From Euryarchaeota archaeon TMED192 (GTDB lineage: Archaea > Thermoplasmatota > Poseidoniia > Poseidoniales > Thalassarchaeaceae), in NCBI GenBank assembly GCA_002170775.2, contig NHIP02000003.1, forward strand, positions 221,776-271,404: 49,629 nt of DNA. The letters are read 5' to 3'. A program made the translations under genes and the position numbers. The notes under the pieces were generated by a model. The model did not search any database. It was not told where the DNA came from and saw nothing but the letters and a program-made list of their open reading frames with translations. Shown here one piece after another: positions 24,709-33,423 of this stretch (positions are counted from its first letter, which is position 1; the number at the start of each line of letters is the position of its first letter).

Positions 24709-25447
24709 GGAGGGTCAGAAAGACCCAAGTCGAAGGTCCAATCTTTTACAGTTGCAAAATGAGATCAGATTGGCATTCGGTTGGAGTTTGGAAAGCGATG
24801 TGGGTGTCGCTAAATGGCTCATTGATGAAGTGATGAAGAAGGGATATCCGAACTGGTCTTTTGATAAATTCGATTCAAACTGGTTCAATGTTAAATCAGA
24901 ATTGCTCAGTAGGAGCGAATGCGTCTGCATAGTAGGCGCGGCAGTTGAAGAATATGAAGTGGAGAAAGCGCTTGAAAAAGGCTGTTCTTTGATAATTGCA
25001 GATGGCTCAGCAGGCGTTTTTTCAGAATTAGAAGATCCGACCAATGGGTGGAATCAGACAATAGCGATTGTCACCGATGGTGATGGGGGCAGGGGCTTAG
25101 ATGAGGCGATTGAGCGTAATGTTCCACTCTTCATACACGCGCATGGCGATAATCGAATGGCTTTGGAATCGCTCATCTCAAAACTGGGAGATCATCCAAT
25201 TTCTCTAACCCATCAAACGCCTCATGAGATACTAGGCATGCGCAATCCCGGAGGTTTCACAGACGGCGATAGGGCGGCTTGTATTGCAATTTCGATGGGT
25301 GTAGAGTTGAGCCGTATCGACCTTTTGGGGACTAGGTCGGATATGGTGGGGAAATATTCAGGGGTTACCAATCCAGAAAGGAAGATGAAGAAGTTGGCCT
25401 GGATGAAGAGGATTCTGGAGGATCTCGGATTCGTGGGTATCAAATAA
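24707..25447 (+). CDS. mptE: 6-hydroxymethyl-7,8-dihydropterin pyrophosphokinase MptE-like (DUF115)
   Basis: Archaeal replacement for FolK, activating 6-hydroxymethyldihydropterin in folate or methanopterin-type synthesis. The 246-residue protein has the DUF115 pattern: CVCIVGAAVEEYEVEKAL, a strand ending LIIADGSAG, IAIVTDGDGG, PLFIHAHGDNRMAL (the HAHGDN motif) and GGFTDGDRAACIAISMG. These are the residues associated with nucleotide and pterin binding in the family. It is divergent from priL with a 2-bp start overlap, and its stop overlaps the DP2 stop region by 8 bp. Confidence 0.87.
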   Translation: MEGQKDPSRRSNLLQLQNEIRLAFGWSLESDVGVAKWLIDEVMKKGYPNWSFDKFDSNWFNVKSELLSRSECVCIVGAAVEEYEVEKALEKGCSLIIADGSAGVFSELEDPTNGWNQTIAIVTDGDGGRGLDEAIERNVPLFIHAHGDNRMALESLISKLGDHPISLTHQTPHEILGMRNPGGFTDGDRAACIAISMGVELSRIDLLGTRSDMVGKYSGVTNPERKMKKLAWMKRILEDLGFVGIK

Positions 25448-28400
25448 AATCGCTCAGCGTCATCACGGTAACTTTGTCGTTATCGAATAACGAATCAACG
25501 CTGGACTGCATCCATTCCACACGTTGTCTGGTGTAGAGATCTATACCATACATATCCATAACATCATTCGTGACTTGGATGTACTTTCTAACTGACTTGG
25601 GGAATACCGTAAGAGTCAGATTTCCTCCACAAACGTTAGCATGCCTCTCGTCGCTTGAATTGTCTAAACGACTGGTCTGATTGTTCCTAGCTACCTTAGC
25701 AATGCATGATCCTGAGAGTGGTATTCTGCGATAAGACGTGTTGCATTTGACGCAGCGAATTTTCTGCCTTGAAAAGGCAACTAGATTTCCGCGTATATCT
25801 CTAAGGAAATGCGACTCAATGACTTGCTTGGCGACCCTCTCCACGGAGACTGCGCGAAGTTGTGAAGCCAATGCGAGTTGTGCGTCCATTTTCTCCCTCA
25901 TTGTATCAAGAATCTTGTATTGGGAGTTTGATGGGCCAGAAGAAAGGCCTGCTGAATCATGAGTCCAGCCATAACCGCGGACATCCCCCACCGTTCCCAC
26001 TCTGTTGTCTACCATGTCGACAATATGTTTCACTTCGGAGGGATGCAGTTGGGACATTGTCGCTTCATAAAATTCAGGGGGGTACATCCACGAGCAGTCT
26101 ACGTTGAGTGCTTCTTTGTCTATCTGACTGGGGAGTAATTGAGTAGTGAGTACAAGTGGGGCGTCCATTTGTCCCCCGCGATTTGATGGGAGGATGTCCC
26201 TCGAAAAATTAAGGAGTCCCTCCAGTAGTAACATGACGCAATCTTCATCTCCATCGCAATTGCGTCTCTTCGCCGCATGAAATAGCGGGTGTGCGTAACC
26301 GGCCGATGCATCTGACCAACCAATTATCCTACAAAGTACACCGCCAGATGTGTGAGGCGCCAACCCTATTGCGAGATGGCCAACGAGGTCTTGCTTACCT
26401 TCATATTTGTAGAAAGACTGCATATCATACATTTTTGTGAGTTCGTCATCAACAAACCTACAAGTTCTCGAAAGATGGTCTTCTGCATTTGTTGAAAGTA
26501 TGATGTCCTGAGGGAATATTTCGAGTATCTGTTCATCGGAGGAAAGGGGTTCTCCATCCATATCTTTAGTGTATCCGAGGTCCAGCAGAGTTCTCCATGG
26601 AGTCCCTATCTCAGATGGCCGAAAATGAGTAATTGGAACATCGATCATATCGAATCTGGATGTTCCGTCTTTGTTCACTGAAACATCATGCAGTGCTCTT
26701 AAAATCCCTTTCTCGAGGGGTTCTGGGGTCTGTAGTCTAGATTCGAGTTCTCTTGTCGCCTTCATTGGTCTTGGAAGAGAATTGAGGCCGAGATTCTTTC
26801 TTGCTGATTCTAGAATCGTGGTGAATTGTACGTGTCTTTTTTCTCCCAGCCTACGGTTACTTTCTTTGCGCCTTCTTATCTCCGTCCTCCCGTTGCATTG
26901 GCCACTGCCATCACCATGATCATGACGACATGTGATTTCATGGGTATCCCTGCCGCATTCTATGCAGCGCCTTATGCTCACATCGACACTCAAAGCACCC
27001 TTTCCAATTTGGCCGAGCAGTCTTTGGGGGCCCCCATTGTTTCCAATGGGATAGAGTGCATGGGTATACTGCTTCATCTCCCTTCTCTGGGCCTTTTCCG
27101 GTCGGCCCATTCTAGCTCCTATTCGAGTTGGGGCTGAATCTTCCCACCGATGCTTAGAGATTTTTCTGACGAGCCAAAGTGACTGTTCTACTTCGTCATC
27201 GTCAATTAGAATTTTCGAAGTTAACAATTCATCTGGATTCGGGGGGCCGGGATCTTCGATCTCAGCAGCTGCTGCTTCGCCTATTTTCTCAGTCTCTTCC
27301 ACACCGAGATTCTGTTGTCTGGCCTCAGTCTCAGCACTTATTCTACGCTCTGTCTTAACTATCTCTATCTGCTCAATTCGTTTTCTTTCGGCCTCAAGTA
27401 CGTCTCTCGCCTCTCTAATTGCCGAAAGCCTTCGATTGGCAATCTCTAACACAGTGTCATGTCCATCTATCTGATTTTCATCGGCGAGGGTGTCGAATAA
27501 AGGTTGCCAGCCCTTCTCTATGATGATGTTCTTTCCACTCATTCTGTGCTCTATTCCCAATCTCATGAGAGAGAATCTGATTGGACCATAACGATCGATT
27601 ATGGGGGCACTGCGTTCATCGATGGACTGGGTTTCAAGGTCATCCAAGAATGGGATTATGAGTTTTTCAGAATCCATTTCGGAAGCGGATATAGCTGCGA
27701 GCAATGTTGGGATTGCAGCTAGAGGGAGATCCGACCACCAGAGATTCCAAGGAGGGGGTATGGCAGTCCCAAATTCTTCAGAAATCATGGTGGATTGCTT
27801 CCAACTCAACTCTGCTGATCTGAGTAGCCTGTCCCAATCCCTTCTCCGTCGTTCTCTCTCATGATGCGTTTCTCCCCCTCTTTTTATTGCCCCATTGAAC
27901 GGAAGTCCGCCCGGTATCTCGGTTTCATCTATGTCCAAAATCTCAACTAGCCGGTCAAGTTTGTTTGGCATGTCTATTTTCATTGCAAGTTCACTCGCCC
28001 ACCAATCTCTGTTGTAGGCAGAAGGGACCAGCGGCTTGTTGTTCTCAAGAAATTCTCCAAATCCAATCAATATCTCTCCAGCGTCCCAGATTAATTCTAC
28101 CTCGTTCTTGACTCGATGCCATTCCTCTTCGCTCTGAATTCTCTTGAAATTACCATCGCTCAAGATGACCATGGGGCCTTCTACTGACGATGTGGGAGTC
28201 ACTGCGCATGCCTTCCCCGGCCTTTCGATTTTCATCTGGGTGCCGACCGAAAGAAAGCCGCCAAGAGCATGCATACTTACTGGATTCAGACCTGCGGCGG
28301 CGAGACCTGTTGTACGACTTCTACCGTACCTAAGTCGGAAGCCTCCTGGCTCACAAGGCTCGCCAAATACTGGCCTACCAGCGATTATATCCTCCATGTA

Positions 28401-29360
28401 TCTAGAATTGGGTTTTATCGCCCTGTGTTTCAGATTGGCTTCTTCGGCTGTATCCTTCTTGCCCTTAGATGCCAGGATATCTATGAAATCCCATCCTTCC
28501 ACACCCAGTCTGTCTGTGTGCTTCTTGATTTTAGGAGCCTTTAGACAGAGACCTTCAGCAATGACAAGAAGCACGCCTTGACGGATTCTGGATCCCTGTA
28601 TATTCGGCACCTCTCTATACCCGGCTACCTCAATCCTCTCAGTGCCCTCTCCATTCACCATGACCGGGCACGCCCTGACAATCATGTCCACTTCTTCTGG
28701 AGGAGGTTTGTACTGAAGCCCTCCTCGATAAAGGCCAAACTCTTCCTTGACTCGCTCTACTTCTCCATCACTTGGGTGATATCTATCCAGGCCTAATTCT
28801 CTTCTTATCACGTCACCGATGAGGACGCCCAAAGCTTGCGCCGTACCTCCTGCGGCTCTTATAGGGCCACAGAAGTCAATCGACAAAAAGGGAGTCCCAT
28901 CTTCGTGGTTATTGAGAATCTTGACTTCTCCTATCCCTTCCAAAGGAGCGACAAGTACTGCTTCTGTGAGGACGGCTAGACCGACTCTGAGACCCGTATC
29001 GATTGATTTCTGCAGATCTCCTGTCAATTCGTGCATCATTTTAGCAGACTCCCTGGCTATGGCGATGGAGGCAGACTCTCGATCTAGAGATTCCAATAAG
29101 TCCCTGAGTCTTTCTTCGATATCAAGAGGAGGTTTGTCTGGCTCTGGCCTTAGATATGCATCCAGTAGCCTAACTGTACGACTAGCAAGATCTTTGGCAC
29201 GAGGTATCTCGACCTCTGTCTTGAAATCTAATCCTTTCAACCTCGCCTGTGATGCAAGTTCGTAAATTGCGTCAGTCTGTGCCTCCATCATATCCAGATA
29301 TCCCTGGTATTCTGACTCCAAATGAGTCGTATCCAAGGTTGTATGTGATGGCTTATCCAT
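25440..29360 (-). CDS. polC: DNA polymerase D (II) large subunit DP2
   Basis: Catalytic polymerase subunit of the euryarchaeal replicative PolD. The catalytic aspartates sit in NCDGDEDCVMLLLEG (Asp1036, Asp1038 from the chosen start), followed by RGGQMDAPLVLT. Two zinc-binding clusters are seen: CIECGRDTHEITC near the middle and CVKCNTSYRRI plus later cysteines near the C-terminus. The family's GPIRAAGGTAQALGVL and RQGVLLVIAEG segments are present. There is no intein; 1306 residues is normal. The C-terminal TLSDFI resembles a PCNA-interacting tail. The ATG at 29360 is chosen; the frame stays open to 29558 but those 66 residues are low-homology and would overlap pyrE. DP1 is not in the window. 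Confidence 0.96.
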   Translation of the reverse strand: MDKPSHTTLDTTHLESEYQGYLDMMEAQTDAIYELASQARLKGLDFKTEVEIPRAKDLASRTVRLLDAYLRPEPDKPPLDIEERLRDLLESLDRESASIAIARESAKMMHELTGDLQKSIDTGLRVGLAVLTEAVLVAPLEGIGEVKILNNHEDGTPFLSIDFCGPIRAAGGTAQALGVLIGDVIRRELGLDRYHPSDGEVERVKEEFGLYRGGLQYKPPPEEVDMIVRACPVMVNGEGTERIEVAGYREVPNIQGSRIRQGVLLVIAEGLCLKAPKIKKHTDRLGVEGWDFIDILASKGKKDTAEEANLKHRAIKPNSRYMEDIIAGRPVFGEPCEPGGFRLRYGRSRTTGLAAAGLNPVSMHALGGFLSVGTQMKIERPGKACAVTPTSSVEGPMVILSDGNFKRIQSEEEWHRVKNEVELIWDAGEILIGFGEFLENNKPLVPSAYNRDWWASELAMKIDMPNKLDRLVEILDIDETEIPGGLPFNGAIKRGGETHHERERRRRDWDRLLRSAELSWKQSTMISEEFGTAIPPPWNLWWSDLPLAAIPTLLAAISASEMDSEKLIIPFLDDLETQSIDERSAPIIDRYGPIRFSLMRLGIEHRMSGKNIIIEKGWQPLFDTLADENQIDGHDTVLEIANRRLSAIREARDVLEAERKRIEQIEIVKTERRISAETEARQQNLGVEETEKIGEAAAAEIEDPGPPNPDELLTSKILIDDDEVEQSLWLVRKISKHRWEDSAPTRIGARMGRPEKAQRREMKQYTHALYPIGNNGGPQRLLGQIGKGALSVDVSIRRCIECGRDTHEITCRHDHGDGSGQCNGRTEIRRRKESNRRLGEKRHVQFTTILESARKNLGLNSLPRPMKATRELESRLQTPEPLEKGILRALHDVSVNKDGTSRFDMIDVPITHFRPSEIGTPWRTLLDLGYTKDMDGEPLSSDEQILEIFPQDIILSTNAEDHLSRTCRFVDDELTKMYDMQSFYKYEGKQDLVGHLAIGLAPHTSGGVLCRIIGWSDASAGYAHPLFHAAKRRNCDGDEDCVMLLLEGLLNFSRDILPSNRGGQMDAPLVLTTQLLPSQIDKEALNVDCSWMYPPEFYEATMSQLHPSEVKHIVDMVDNRVGTVGDVRGYGWTHDSAGLSSGPSNSQYKILDTMREKMDAQLALASQLRAVSVERVAKQVIESHFLRDIRGNLVAFSRQKIRCVKCNTSYRRIPLSGSCIAKVARNNQTSRLDNSSDERHANVCGGNLTLTVFPKSVRKYIQVTNDVMDMYGIDLYTRQRVEWMQSSVDSLFDNDKVTVMTLSDFI

Positions 29361-29473
29361 GGGAATCAACAGACGAGTACAACAAGCCCCGGGATGGCGC
29401 CACAAGAACATTGGCGACGAAATGAGTTCTCGACGGCTAAGGTTCATTGGTCGAGAGCGCCGGTTACTGAAGG

Positions 29474-30058
29474 ATGGCGAATAGCGCAGAGGGAGTTCAA
29501 GGCCGACTTGCAGCGAGAGTTCGAGACCTTGCTTACCTTTACTCTCCGGACGAGCCATTCACTTTAGCGAGTGGCCGTGTAAGCCCTCACTTTTTTGATA
29601 TGAAGCCTGTTATGATGGATCCTGAATGTGCTCATTTGATTGGTATTTTGATACATGAGATATTAGGTGAAATAGGTGATGTGGACGCAGTCGGCGGCCT
29701 TGAATTGGGCGCGGTTCCCCTGACGGGGGTCGTCATCGCTAAATCATCAAAGGGGAGCGGACTTAGAGGCTTCATTGTTCGCAAAGAAGCGAAGGGCCGG
29801 GGAGGCAGGAAGACTGGTAATCCGGCAGGAATCGAAGGTTCGACCATAAGAGAAGGGGATCGGGTGGTTATACTCGAAGATGTGACGACTACTGGCGGCT
29901 CGGCCATAAAATGCGCAGAGAGGCTCCGTGAGCTTGGCTGCGATGTGGCAGCTTGTATTACGATCTTGGATCGAGAAGAAGGGGGTCAAGACGCTTTTCG
30001 ATCCGCAGGGATTAGCCTGCGCCCACTGATTCTACGCTCCGATGTTACGGGTGAGTGA
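29474..30058 (+). CDS. pyrE: Orotate phosphoribosyltransferase
   Basis: Forms OMP from orotate and PRPP in pyrimidine synthesis. The 194-residue protein shows FTLASGRVSPHFFDMKPVMM, GGLELGAVPLTGVVIA, FIVRKEAKGRG (catalytic flexible loop) and the PRPP-binding motif RVVILEDVTTTGGSAI. It is divergent from DP2 across 113 bp in which I see no clear TATA box, and it is followed immediately (TGA then ATG) by csaA. Confidence 0.95.
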   Translation: MANSAEGVQGRLAARVRDLAYLYSPDEPFTLASGRVSPHFFDMKPVMMDPECAHLIGILIHEILGEIGDVDAVGGLELGAVPLTGVVIAKSSKGSGLRGFIVRKEAKGRGGRKTGNPAGIEGSTIREGDRVVILEDVTTTGGSAIKCAERLRELGCDVAACITILDREEGGQDAFRSAGISLRPLILRSDVTGE

Positions 30059-30454
30059 ATGTCAGAACATGTAATTGACTCTAGCCAACCATACCATCCA
30101 GAAAAGCTTGAGAAGAAAGAGTATGTTGGCGCATCTGCATATTTTGACTTGGATTTGAGATCTGGAATTATTCTGAAGGTCGAAGAATTTCCAGAGATGC
30201 GTAAACCCTCATACAAAATTGAGGTTGACTTTGGACCAGTGATTGGCAAACTTTGGAGTTCGGCTCAAATTACAAATTATTCCCGTGAAGAGTTGCTAGG
30301 ACGAGTTGTGGTCGGAGTATTAAATCTAGGGGGCAAGACATTGCCAACTGGATTTGTAAGTCAATTCCTAGTCTTGGGAGCATTGGATCCCGATGGCGCA
30401 GTTAGGCTGTTAGAACTTCCAAAAGAGGTAATGATTGGGTCGATGGTTGCATAA
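30059..30454 (+). CDS. csaA: CsaA-like tRNA-binding-domain protein
   Basis: A 131-residue OB-fold protein related to the tRNA-binding domain of methionyl- and phenylalanyl-tRNA synthetases. The family core is visible as YFDLDLRSGIILKVEEFPE, KPSYKIEVDFGPVIGKLWSS, ELLGRVVVGVLNLGGK and LPTGFVSQFLVLGALDPDG. CsaA binds tRNA and has been described as an export-related chaperone in Bacillus; the archaeal role is not known. An N-terminal extension of about 22 residues precedes the core. The ATG follows the pyrE stop directly, so the two are cotranscribed. Confidence 0.9.
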   Translation: MSEHVIDSSQPYHPEKLEKKEYVGASAYFDLDLRSGIILKVEEFPEMRKPSYKIEVDFGPVIGKLWSSAQITNYSREELLGRVVVGVLNLGGKTLPTGFVSQFLVLGALDPDGAVRLLELPKEVMIGSMVA

Positions 30455-30498
30455 AATCACATCGTTAGAATATTGGACTGCTTACTATTGGCAGTAGC

Positions 30499-30990
30499 AT
30501 GCCGACCATGGTTAGGATGACAACGAGTGCTGGAGATATCGATATTGCATTGTATACTGAGGACTGCCCGGAGACAACCGGCAATTTCCTCAGATTAGTT
30601 GACGATGAGTTCTACAACGGACTACACTTTCATCGTGTGATCAAGAGTTTCATGATTCAAGGGGGATGCCCGAGATCAAAAGATCCGTACGATGGGAGGG
30701 CCGGTACAGGCGGCCCCGGCTGGAAAATACCTTGCGAGACTTCCGCGCTGGCGAAGAAGCACGACAGGCCGGGGCTATTTTCTATGGCAAACGCGGGCCC
30801 CAATACTGGTGGCTCACAATTCTTTCTAACCACTGTTCCAACTCCATGGCTAGATGGCAATCATGCGATTTTTGGAGAGGTTGTATCTGGTATGGAGAAT
30901 GTGTATAACATCGAGAACTGCGATACAAAACCCGGAGATAGACCTCGTGATCCTCAGAAAATCATCTCTGTTCAACGGTTAGGTGAATAA
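30499..30990 (+). CDS. Cyclophilin-type peptidyl-prolyl cis-trans isomerase
   Basis: Catalyses proline isomerisation during protein folding in the cytoplasm. The 163 residues hold the compact cyclophilin domain: FYNGLHFHRVIKSFMIQGGC with the catalytic arginine in FHRVI, GTGGPGWKIPCE, LFSMANAGPNTGGSQFFLTT, WLDGNHAIFGEVVSGM. There is no signal peptide. Start ATG 30499; an ATG three codons in is also possible. It is 44 bp after csaA. Confidence 0.95.
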   Translation: MPTMVRMTTSAGDIDIALYTEDCPETTGNFLRLVDDEFYNGLHFHRVIKSFMIQGGCPRSKDPYDGRAGTGGPGWKIPCETSALAKKHDRPGLFSMANAGPNTGGSQFFLTTVPTPWLDGNHAIFGEVVSGMENVYNIENCDTKPGDRPRDPQKIISVQRLGE

Positions 30991-31017
30991 TCGCTGAAAG
31001 GTAATTCAATAATTAGT

Positions 31018-31047
31018 TTTATTAAATATTAATTAATAATAAAAATC
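31018..31047 (+). promoter_or_regulatory. AT-only promoter with palindrome before the RHH-fumarase gene
   Basis: All but the final base are A or T. TTTATTAAAT (31018-31027) is centred 25 bp before the ATG, as a leaderless TATA box would be. Immediately downstream TATTAATTAATA (31027-31038) is a perfect 12-bp palindrome lying between TATA box and start, the classic place for a repressor site. The encoded protein itself begins with a DNA-binding domain that recognises palindromic sites, so self-control is possible. Confidence 0.55.
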
Positions 31048-32640
31048 ATGGCCAAGCATAGGGCGGGAAATCGACGAATCATTAGCATTAGCATACCGGA
31101 AGATCTAGCGATCAAACTTGATCGTAGAGTTGGAAAGGGACGTTCGAAGGGTCGATCTGCGACCGTATCTCGTTTGATAGAACAGAGTTTGGAAGGTAAT
31201 ATCTCCCCGCCCACCTCAGTTCCAGCTGCTCCTCTGAATGGAAGTTTGCCTGGAAACACTCGAAAAGAAATTGACTCTCTTGGTGTAGTCGATGTTCCCG
31301 AAAATGCATACTATGGGGCCCAAACGGCTAGATCGCTTGTCAACTTCGATATTGGTTCGGACATCATGCCGCGGTCGATGATACGAGCTTTTGGTCTCCT
31401 GAAACAGGCTGCTGCAAGGGCTAATGTCGAATTGGGGGATCTAGATGAAGAAATAGGAAGTCTGATTTCTAGAAGTTGTGAAGAGGTCATTTCAGGTTCA
31501 CTAGACGCACATTTTCCACTTCGTATATGGCAAACAGGTTCGGGAACTCAGACAAATATGAATGCCAACGAGGTTGTCTCTAATCGATCGATAGAAATGT
31601 CAGGAGGAGTCATAGGTTCGAAAGTCCCGGTTCATCCCAATGACCACGTAAATCGTGCTCAATCGAGCAATGATACGTTTCCAACTGCGATGCACATAGC
31701 AGCAGCGGAAGAAATCCATCATCGATTGATACCGGCGGTCAGACATCTCTTGGAACAATTGGACGACCGGCGGAGAGCGTTCGATCACATTGTTAAGATC
31801 GGCAGAACGCACCTCATGGATGCCGTTCCTCTTACTCTCGGTCAAGAGTTCTCAGGATATGTCTCAATGCTCAATGCAGATGTTAGTCGCTTAATCCGGG
31901 CGAAGGAGTCTTTGCTCGCTTTAGCGATCGGAGGGACTGCCGTTGGAACAGGGCTGAACACAAGAAGGAAATTCTCGGGATTGGTATGTGATCAAATTTC
32001 TGAAGAGACGGGATTATCATTCTACCCTGCTGAAAATAAATTTGCTGCGCTGGCAGGCCATGATGCTCTTCTGGAAGCTTCAGGGGCGATGGCAGGCCTT
32101 GCTTCCACGGTCATGAAGGTCGCGAATGATATCCGATGGATGGGATCTGGGCCCAGATCCGGATTCGGTGAATTGTCATTACCAGAGAATGAGCCCGGCT
32201 CCAGCATAATGCCTGGAAAGGTGAATCCTACCCAGGCAGAAGCCATTACGATGGTTGCATGCCAAGTTATTGGTAACCACACAGCGGTGACTGTGGGAGC
32301 GAGCCAGGGTAATTTTGAGTTGAACGTGTACAAGCCGATGATAATACACAATGTGTTGCACTCCTGCAGGCTTCTGACAGACTCTTGCATTTCCTTTGCA
32401 GATAAATGCGTGATCGGCCTAGAGGCCAATGAAGATAGGATCGGCGATTTAGTTGAAAGGTCCCTGATGCTAGTGACAGCATTGAATCCTCACATCGGAT
32501 ACGATAATGCAGCCAAAATAGCAAAGTATGCTCATGAAAAGGGGATTACTCTGAAGGAATCTGCCATAAAGTTGGACATGGTCACGGCAGAGGAATTTGA
32601 TAATTGGGTCAGACCAGAAGATATGATAGGGCCGAAATGA
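31048..32640 (+). CDS. fumC: Class II fumarase with N-terminal ribbon-helix-helix domain
   Basis: The C-terminal 460 residues are a complete class II fumarate hydratase interconverting fumarate and malate: [68 protein letters not shown] and the signature [16 protein letters not shown]. Ahead of it, residues about 9-50 look like a CopG-type ribbon-helix-helix domain: strand RRIISISIP, helix [12 protein letters not shown], helix [14 protein letters not shown], then a Pro/Ser-rich linker to about 70. Frame continuity and an AT-rich promoter directly before this ATG show that the extension is part of the gene; the next in-frame ATG lies inside the fumarase. The bacterial precedent for an RHH domain on a metabolic enzyme is PutA. 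DNA binding is inferred. Confidence 0.9.
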   Translation: MAKHRAGNRRIISISIPEDLAIKLDRRVGKGRSKGRSATVSRLIEQSLEGNISPPTSVPAAPLNGSLPGNTRKEIDSLGVVDVPENAYYGAQTARSLVNFDIGSDIMPRSMIRAFGLLKQAAARANVELGDLDEEIGSLISRSCEEVISGSLDAHFPLRIWQTGSGTQTNMNANEVVSNRSIEMSGGVIGSKVPVHPNDHVNRAQSSNDTFPTAMHIAAAEEIHHRLIPAVRHLLEQLDDRRRAFDHIVKIGRTHLMDAVPLTLGQEFSGYVSMLNADVSRLIRAKESLLALAIGGTAVGTGLNTRRKFSGLVCDQISEETGLSFYPAENKFAALAGHDALLEASGAMAGLASTVMKVANDIRWMGSGPRSGFGELSLPENEPGSSIMPGKVNPTQAEAITMVACQVIGNHTAVTVGASQGNFELNVYKPMIIHNVLHSCRLLTDSCISFADKCVIGLEANEDRIGDLVERSLMLVTALNPHIGYDNAAKIAKYAHEKGITLKESAIKLDMVTAEEFDNWVRPEDMIGPK

Positions 32641-32699
32641 CGGTGCTAAGCATATCACTCAGAAAGACGGTCATAAGACACTCCTTCATCCGAAATGAT

Positions 32700-33360
32700 T
32701 GATAGTCTGTTTGAGGGGACCACAAAGCGTCCGATTGGACAAGGTGGGAGCAACAGGGGGCTTGCCTATGGGGGAGCGAACCCCCTGCTGACTCCGCGGT
32801 TGGGGTTCACCCGGGCCCTAAGGCCCGGGTGTTCCCGGGTAGATGATTTGGGCGCTCGTTGTCCGCCTTCACCATTCGCCGATTAGGACGAAGTCCCCTT
32901 CGTCTTCACCGTATCCGCTTTTAGTCCTCAGATAATGTCCCTGATTTCCTCAGCGTCCGATGCCAGTCCTCCACGGATCTCTCCGCTCTCGTCCCTGGTG
33001 CGTTTCTTTCCCGTGTTTTACTCCGGTTCTTTCCCGCACTACGCTTCTAGGATTGTCTCCTCCCCCTTCTGCATTGCACCTCTTCGGGATAGTTTTCTGA
33101 TTCGGTTTGTGTTTTCCCCCCGAAGGGTTCGGTTGCGTTTTCCTCAGTTTCCTCCTCAAATTTGCTCTTCTTTCTTGCGTCAGAATTGCTCTTTTGTGGT
33201 TCTCCCGCATCCTTGTCACCCACAAGCAACAAGGTGTGTCCCCGACTTTTTACGGCCGGTTTCACCGCTCCGATCTCTTGGATCGGTTTTTGTGGCCCGC
33301 GGGAGGTGCCGAAGCCCTCCCACACCACTCCCCCGGAGCGGCAAAGTCAACAGGGTAAGG
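32700..33360 (-). ncRNA. Candidate large structured noncoding RNA
   Basis: The 783-bp gap 32641-33423 lies between convergent genes and has no credible protein. The minus strand is purine-rich and holds many stable hairpins: 33301-33321 (GGGAGG arm, C-UUCG-G loop), 33270-33286 (CCGATC/GATCGG), 33211-33234 (CCTTGT/ACAAGG), 33115-33126 (CCC-UUCG-GGG), 32887-32904 (7 bp, GNRA-type loop GGGA), 32808-32831 (10 bp), 32754-32787 (CAGGGGG/CCCCCTG). The last two are enclosed by 32737-32742 with 32859-32864. Stable UUCG and GNRA loops occur only when read on the minus strand, which sets the orientation. A possible end-to-end pairing (CTGTT with AACAG) closes a molecule of about 650 nt. I could not match RNase P RNA (no conserved core text), SRP RNA or rRNA. 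Confidence 0.4.
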
Positions 33361-33366
33361 GGTAGT

Positions 33367-33375
33367 CCATAAACC
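33367..33375 (-). promoter_or_regulatory. TATA-like box before candidate RNA
   Basis: On the minus strand GGTTTATGG follows the purine-rich AAGGAAA, which could act as a BRE. A start about 25 nt further would fall near 33345, just before the first hairpin of the candidate RNA. The match is weak. Confidence 0.3.
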
Positions 33376-33423
33376 TTTCCTTGATATTGGAGCAGTCCAC
33401 TGGAAATGGGGGTCGATAACCCC

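Noticed and set aside
25440-29360. Intein in DP2, which is common in archaeal polymerases
   Set aside because: Length is normal and polymerase motifs continue without a splicing block or endonuclease motif.
32808-32831. Insertion-sequence end hairpin (IS200/IS605 type) for the 10-bp perfect hairpin
   Set aside because: No transposase, no flanking target duplication or second matching end is present.
32700-33360. RNase P RNA or SRP RNA as identity of the structured region
   Set aside because: The conserved GAGGAAAGUCC and ACAGAA segments of RNase P and the GGAA/AGCAG apical domain of SRP RNA were not found on either strand. A covariance search could overturn this.
32935-33372. Plus-strand open frame of 145 codons in the noncoding gap, and minus-strand frames of 91-93 codons
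   Set aside because: Products are low-complexity and unlike any protein fold; open frames result from the purine/pyrimidine strand bias of the hairpin-rich region.
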